64,000 nucleotides of DNA from contig NZ_CP186334.1 in NCBI RefSeq assembly GCF_049347105.1, forward strand, positions 2,604,001 through 2,668,000. Direction: 5' to 3'. Source of the stretch: Gaoshiqia hydrogeniformans. GTDB lineage: Bacteria; Bacteroidota; Bacteroidia; Bacteroidales; Prolixibacteraceae. Below the pieces are notes generated by a model that saw only the letters and a list, made by a program, of their open reading frames with translations, did no database searches and was not told the origin of the DNA. Both the position numbers and the translations under genes were made by a program. Shown piece after piece: positions 60,003 through 64,000 of this stretch. Each line of letters begins with the position of its first letter. Positions within the stretch are counted from its first letter, which is position 1.

Positions 60003-60506
60003 TCAAATCAAAAGCATAAATGGAGCAAATGTTTTCTCCATCTGTTTGGCAAACCTTTCAATGGATACGTGATCCACTTTATTGACCGACCGATCCGCTT
60101 TCGCTACTTTTTTTACGACTATTTTTTCCAGAAACCCCATCTTTTCAAAATTGAACTCGCCACCCAGGATGGCTTCGGCTTTGGCGTACTGATGCAGCTT
60201 TTCGGGGAACGCATGGCTCAGTTGACGGGTGGCCTCTTTCCCTTCGTGCATACAACAAATAAATAAGCCGATTTCTTTTTGCGTGAGCTGATCGAGATTG
60301 TTCAGACAAAAGTCGCGAACACGGCGTTGTATTTGCCCTGCATGGATGGAGCCACCGATAATCACCCGGTCGGATTGGCTGAAATCAGGATGCTTGTCTT
60401 CTTTTAAATGATGAAGTACCACTTCGCCGCTTAGCTTGCCTGCCAATTCATGAACGACCTGCTCGGTGCATCCGTGAGTTGACATAAAGATGATCATCGT
60501 TTTCAT
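60003..60506 (-). CDS. Flavodoxin-domain protein (Flavodoxin_5/HemG-like)
   Basis: This 167-residue protein starts MKTMIIFMSTHGCTEQVV, the FMN phosphate-binding loop of flavodoxin-like proteins. It continues with VIIGGSIHAGQIQRRVRDF and GLFICCMHEG in the flavin-contact regions, as in PF12724 and HemG. HemG oxidises protoporphyrinogen; other members of this group only carry electrons. Neither role is proven here. The frame is open to 60551, but ATG 60506 matches the family start. Confidence 0.75.
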   Translation of the reverse strand: MKTMIIFMSTHGCTEQVVHELAGKLSGEVVLHHLKEDKHPDFSQSDRVIIGGSIHAGQIQRRVRDFCLNNLDQLTQKEIGLFICCMHEGKEATRQLSHAFPEKLHQYAKAEAILGGEFNFEKMGFLEKIVVKKVAKADRSVNKVDHVSIERFAKQMEKTFAPFMLLI

Positions 60507-60635
60507 GGCATGGAGATTTTCGATCAAAATTAAAGACTTGCGACAGAACAAATGGTCTTTTTATCGGTTAAGGATGGAAAATAACCGGCAAGATCAGATA
60601 AATAAGGATGAAAATGTCTTTTAAGCAGAAATGAT

Positions 60636-60643
60636 TATCTTTG
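60636..60643 (+). promoter_or_regulatory. -7 element TATCTTTG of the reductase/methylthiotransferase operon
   Basis: A TAnnTTTG match 19 bp before ATG 60662. It covers the TTG at 60641, so that earlier start is unlikely. Confidence 0.6.
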
Positions 60644-60661
60644 CCTCCCAAAACAAGAACA

Positions 60662-61342
60662 ATGTCCATCGAATTGAAACAGGAAATCAGAATTGATGAA
60701 AGCTTTTACAAGGTAAAAGAACTCAGGAGACTTACCGACGAAACCTTTTCGTTGCGTTTACCGAAAAGCCGGTTCAAATACCGGGCGGGACAACACATTT
60801 CGCTGGGTATCCTGGGTGATTACCAAAGCAGGGAATATTCCATTTACAGCGGCGAAAATGACGAATACCTGGAAGTGTTGGTGAAAGAAGTGAAAGACGG
60901 GTATTTTACACCGAAACTGAGTAAGCTGAAGCCTGGCGATCTGGTAGAAGTAAACGGGCCGTTTGGCAAGTTCCGCATGGATGAAAAAAAGGTGGCCGAC
61001 CATAAATTTGTGTTTATTGCCAGCGGTACCGGTATTGCGCCTTTCCGCAGCATGGTGCGGACCTACCCCGGGCTGGATTATCAGCTCATTCACGGCGTAC
61101 GCTACGGGAACGAAGCTTACGACCGGGATGAGTATGCCCCCGACCGCTATGTGCTCTGTACGTCGGGCGATAAAACCGGGCAGGTGCACGGCCGGTTGAC
61201 GGCATACCTGAAAAAAGCAGACTTTGACAAGCATACGCAGTTTTACCTTTGCGGAAACAGCAATATGATCTTTGATGCGCTTGAAATCCTCAAAAACAAA
61301 GGATTTGAGCGTGACCAGATTCAGTGCGAAGTGTATTTTTAA
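60662..61342 (+). CDS. Ferredoxin--NADP reductase-like flavoprotein
   Basis: A 226-residue FAD/NAD(P)H oxidoreductase. It has an FAD-binding barrel with the RxYS motif (REYSIYS), a segment GYFTPKLSKLKPGDLVEVNGPFGKF, and an NAD(P)-binding fold (VFIASGTGIAPFRSMV, YLCGNSNMI). It ends in VYF, an aromatic C terminus as in plant-type reductases that stack on the flavin. It probably passes electrons between NAD(P)H and ferredoxin or flavodoxin. It is the first gene of a run with two radical-SAM methylthiotransferases; only one base separates its stop from the next start. Confidence 0.85.
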   Translation: MSIELKQEIRIDESFYKVKELRRLTDETFSLRLPKSRFKYRAGQHISLGILGDYQSREYSIYSGENDEYLEVLVKEVKDGYFTPKLSKLKPGDLVEVNGPFGKFRMDEKKVADHKFVFIASGTGIAPFRSMVRTYPGLDYQLIHGVRYGNEAYDRDEYAPDRYVLCTSGDKTGQVHGRLTAYLKKADFDKHTQFYLCGNSNMIFDALEILKNKGFERDQIQCEVYF

Positions 61343-61343
61343 C

Positions 61344-62708
61344 ATGATGAAATACCACTTAATTACATTGGGTTGCCAGATGAACCTGTCTGACAGCGAG
61401 CGGGTAGCCGCCGTGTTGGAACAGATGGGCTATATACGCACCGAAAATGAAGAAGAAGCGAACCTGCTGGGCATGCTGGCCTGTTCGGTTCGGCAAAAGC
61501 CAATCGATAAGGTATATAATAAAATTGCGCAGTGGAACCGGTGGAAAAACAGGCGGAACCTGATTACCTTTCTTTCGGGTTGCGTACTGGCGGCCGATAA
61601 GGAAAAATTGCTTAAACAGTTTGACCTTATTTTCCAGATGAGCGAGCTGAGCCAGTTTCCGGATATGATCCGCAATTACGGGGTGGTAAATGCGGCCTCG
61701 CTGCAGGCCCCCAAACCGGTGATGCCGAAAAATGAACACATCGCCGACCTGTGGCATATCAAACCGAAATACCAGTCCAAGTACGAAGCGTTTGTGCCCA
61801 TTCAGAATGGCTGCGATAAGTTTTGCACTTTTTGCGCGGTGCCATACACCCGGGGACGCGAAGTGTCGCGCCCGTCGGCAGATATTGTGAATGAAGTAAA
61901 ACAGCTTGTCCGTCAGGGTTATAAGTCCATTACGCTGCTGGGGCAAAATGTAAATTCGTACGGACTGGATAAAAACGGCGAAGAAATTAGTTTTGCCGGA
62001 TTACTGCGTCAGATCGGAGAGTACGGTAAAATTTCGGGCGAAGAGTTTTGGGTATATTTTACTTCGCCGCACCCGCAGGATATGACCCGTGAAGTGATCG
62101 AAGTGATAGCCGAATATCCCTGCCTGGCCAAACAAGTTCACTTGCCCATGCAAAGCGGCGACGAAAAGGTGCTGATCAAGATGAACCGCCGTCATTCGAT
62201 GGATAAATACCGGAAGATTGTATCCGATATCCGGGAACTCATTCCGCAGGCTACCCTGTTTACCGATATCATTGTTGGTTTTACGGGTGAAAGCGAAGCC
62301 GAATTTCAAAATACGGTGGCGGCATTTCACGAATTCAGATTTAATATGGCTTACATCGCCATGTATTCGCCGAGGCCGGGTGCTACCAGCTATCGTTGGG
62401 AGGATGAGGTATCGCAGGAAGACAAGAAAGACCGCTATCACCGTTTGTCTGAAGTGATGAGAATCCATACCCGGGCTTACAACGAGCAGTTGGTTGGCAA
62501 AACCCTTCGTTTGCTGGTAAACGGAACCGACCGGAAAACAGGCTTCACAACCGGGTTAACCGAAGGAAAACTGACCGTTCGTTTAAACCGAAAAGCGCCC
62601 GAACTGATGGGGCAAATCATCGATGTGAAAATTACCTCGGCAGCCGACTTCTCGCTGAGCGGAGAAACGGCCTCGGCCTTTGTGCCGGAGATGGAAGGAG
62701 AAAGATGA
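61344..62708 (+). CDS. MiaB-family tRNA methylthiotransferase
   Basis: A radical-SAM enzyme with two [4Fe-4S] clusters that adds a methylthio group, in MiaB to i6A37 of tRNA. The UPF0004 domain carries three Cys (TLGCQMN, LACSVRQ, SGCVLA). The radical-SAM motif is CDKFCTFCAVPYTRGREVSRP, followed by VHLPMQSGDEKVL and a C-terminal TRAM domain (LVGKTLRLLVNG onward). The second Cys sits in GMLACSVRQ rather than the usual NTCAVRE, so it belongs to a distinct subclade and the exact substrate is less sure. ATG 61344 or 61347 starts it; the frame runs upstream into the reductase gene. Length is 454 residues. Confidence 0.85.
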   Translation: MMKYHLITLGCQMNLSDSERVAAVLEQMGYIRTENEEEANLLGMLACSVRQKPIDKVYNKIAQWNRWKNRRNLITFLSGCVLAADKEKLLKQFDLIFQMSELSQFPDMIRNYGVVNAASLQAPKPVMPKNEHIADLWHIKPKYQSKYEAFVPIQNGCDKFCTFCAVPYTRGREVSRPSADIVNEVKQLVRQGYKSITLLGQNVNSYGLDKNGEEISFAGLLRQIGEYGKISGEEFWVYFTSPHPQDMTREVIEVIAEYPCLAKQVHLPMQSGDEKVLIKMNRRHSMDKYRKIVSDIRELIPQATLFTDIIVGFTGESEAEFQNTVAAFHEFRFNMAYIAMYSPRPGATSYRWEDEVSQEDKKDRYHRLSEVMRIHTRAYNEQLVGKTLRLLVNGTDRKTGFTTGLTEGKLTVRLNRKAPELMGQIIDVKITSAADFSLSGETASAFVPEMEGER

Positions 62709-64000
62709 ATGATAAATTGAAACAACAGGCTCAAAGAGACAGTGAATGTGTTATGGATCAGAAAATCATAGAAGCGACCGGCCAGCTTAACCATTTCGAC
62801 GCAGGGGAAGGAAAAGCCCGCCGGATCGCCTTTAAAACCCTGGGCTGCCGCCTGAATCAATACGAAACCGATGCCCTGGTGTCCGATTTTGATAAAGCCG
62901 GGTACGAGGTGGTTGATTTTAAAGAACAGGCCGACGTGGTGGTGGTAAATACCTGCACGGTAACCAACCAAAGCGATCAGAAATCGCGGAACATGATCAG
63001 CCAGGCTGCGCGTAACAACAGCGGCTCGGTGGTGGTGGTTACCGGTTGTATGGCCAATCATTACAAAGAAAAACTCGAGGGGGAGAATAAAATCACCTAC
63101 GTGGTCGAGAACAACCGGAAGGGCTCTATCCTGAACCTGGTTGATGCCCATTTTGGCGGTGAAATTCTTCATCCCGAAAAACTGGAAGCCGATGTGTTTC
63201 ATTTCAACCCGGTCGATAAAAGTTTACATACCCGCAGCGCCATTAAAATTCAGGACGGCTGCGATAATTTCTGTACCTTTTGCATCATACCAACCGTACG
63301 CGGAAGGGCCGTCAGCCGTCCGTTGCCGCAAATTATTGAAAATGTGCAGCAGACTCTGTCCAACGGCTTTAAAGAGTTGGTAATTACCGGGGTAAACATT
63401 GGCCGCTACGAGTGGGAAGGCAAGTCTTTTGAAGATGTGCTGGAAGCCATTCTCGCTGTTCCCGGTGATTTCCGCATCCGGATTTCTTCGCTCGAACCCG
63501 ATGGTTTCGGCGATCGTTTTTACGATTTGTTCGACCATCCGAAACTGGCGCCGCACCTGCATTTGTGTTTACAAAGCGGCTCCGACAAGGTGCTGCTGCG
63601 TATGCGCCGCATGTACGATTTCAACCGTTTCAAAACCATAGTTGAACGTTTCCGGGCGAAATATCCCGGCTTCAATTTTACCACCGACCTGATCGTGGGC
63701 TTCCCGGGCGAAACCGAAGAGGATGTACAGGAAAGCATCGATGCGGTGAACAAGTTCGGGTTCGGGCATGTACATACTTTCAAATATTCCGTACGCAAAG
63801 GTACCCGCGCCGAACGAATGGATGGTCAGGTTCCGGAGAAACTGAAAAACGAACGTTCGGCCCGTGTCCGCCTGGCCTCGGAAACGAACCGCGAAAAATA
63901 TCTTTCTTCCCTGATCGGGAACGTGCAAACCGTGCTGATCGAAACCATCGATCAAAAAGGATATGCTGCCGGTTACGGCGAACATTATGTGCCGGTGCGA
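62705..64000 (+). CDS. mtaB: MtaB-family tRNA methylthiotransferase (3' end outside window)
   Basis: A radical-SAM enzyme; MtaB-type members convert t6A37 to ms2t6A37 in tRNA. Seen in 432 residues: three N-terminal Cys (KTLGCRLNQYETD, VVNTCTVTNQSD, TGCMAN) and the radical-SAM motif CDNFCTFCIIPTVRGRAVSRP. ELVITGVNIGRY, LHLCLQSGSDKVLLRMRR and TTDLIVGFPGETEED follow. GCRLNQYE is diagnostic of MtaB against MiaB. ATG 62705 overlaps the previous stop codon (ATGA), which suggests translational coupling; ATG 62753 is an alternative. The frame is still open at the window edge, so the TRAM end is missing. Confidence 0.92.
   Translation, partial: MNDKLKQQAQRDSECVMDQKIIEATGQLNHFDAGEGKARRIAFKTLGCRLNQYETDALVSDFDKAGYEVVDFKEQADVVVVNTCTVTNQSDQKSRNMISQAARNNSGSVVVVTGCMANHYKEKLEGENKITYVVENNRKGSILNLVDAHFGGEILHPEKLEADVFHFNPVDKSLHTRSAIKIQDGCDNFCTFCIIPTVRGRAVSRPLPQIIENVQQTLSNGFKELVITGVNIGRYEWEGKSFEDVLEAILAVPGDFRIRISSLEPDGFGDRFYDLFDHPKLAPHLHLCLQSGSDKVLLRMRRMYDFNRFKTIVERFRAKYPGFNFTTDLIVGFPGETEEDVQESIDAVNKFGFGHVHTFKYSVRKGTRAERMDGQVPEKLKNERSARVRLASETNREKYLSSLIGNVQTVLIETIDQKGYAAGYGEHYVPVR

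Noticed and set aside
1..64000. tRNA or rRNA genes, prophage, defence or biosynthetic clusters
   Set aside because: None were recognised on either strand. The gaps are too short or contain only promoters, terminators and palindromes.

Overview
The window looks like a chromosomal segment from a marine or sediment-type Bacteroidota, probably near Marinilabiliales/Prolixibacteraceae. The evidence is a SusC/SusD pair with an ECF sigma factor and FecR anti-sigma, a type IX secretion (T9SS) type B sorting domain next to a PorP/SprF-family protein, a fused SecDF, a TIGR02757-family gene, and many promoters with the Bacteroidota -7 motif TAnnTTTG. Placement below phylum level is inference.

Layout. 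1-4310: nusA (5' end cut) and infB. 4311-4959: a long leader without genes. 4960-22781: one 5609-residue secreted adhesin-like protein and its PorP/SprF-like partner. The adhesin gene contains 29 tandem copies of a 249-bp unit (10402-17622) with no indels. 22946-32159: housekeeping genes (membrane protein, aminotransferase, ald, valS, a glutamine synthetase family gene, a phosphohexose mutase). 32385-37908: an efflux-type operon (adaptor, MacB-like permease without ATPase, TolC, second adaptor). 37909-39988: a scarred region with palindromes, a truncated REP-associated transposase, an intact IS5-family element with inverted repeats and TAA target duplication, and the tail of a lost outer-membrane gene. 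40200-47263: mdh, a retropepsin-like protein, a small membrane protein, secDF, tatA, a LolD-like ATPase and a TIGR02757 gene. 47348-48124: a NIPSNAP protein. 48253-58724: a compact pectin utilization locus (ECF sigma, FecR, SusC, SusD, DUF5123-like surface protein, PL1 pectate lyase). 58864-64000: a small membrane protein, then tRNA modification and redox genes: trmN6-like, a flavodoxin-domain protein, a ferredoxin-NADP reductase-like protein, a MiaB-family and an MtaB-family methylthiotransferase (3' end cut).

How genes work together. The adhesin should cross the outer membrane by T9SS with the neighbouring PorP/SprF-like protein as anchor or helper. The pectin locus senses, imports and cleaves homogalacturonan at the surface. 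The last 4.7 kb groups enzymes acting at or next to tRNA position 37 with plausible electron donors for the radical-SAM members.

Most noteworthy are the homogenized repeat array with its 1.5-kb higher-order duplication, the tRNA-37/redox neighbourhood, and the ATPase-less two-adaptor efflux operon. I saw no rRNA, tRNA, CRISPR array, prophage or recognisable defence system.
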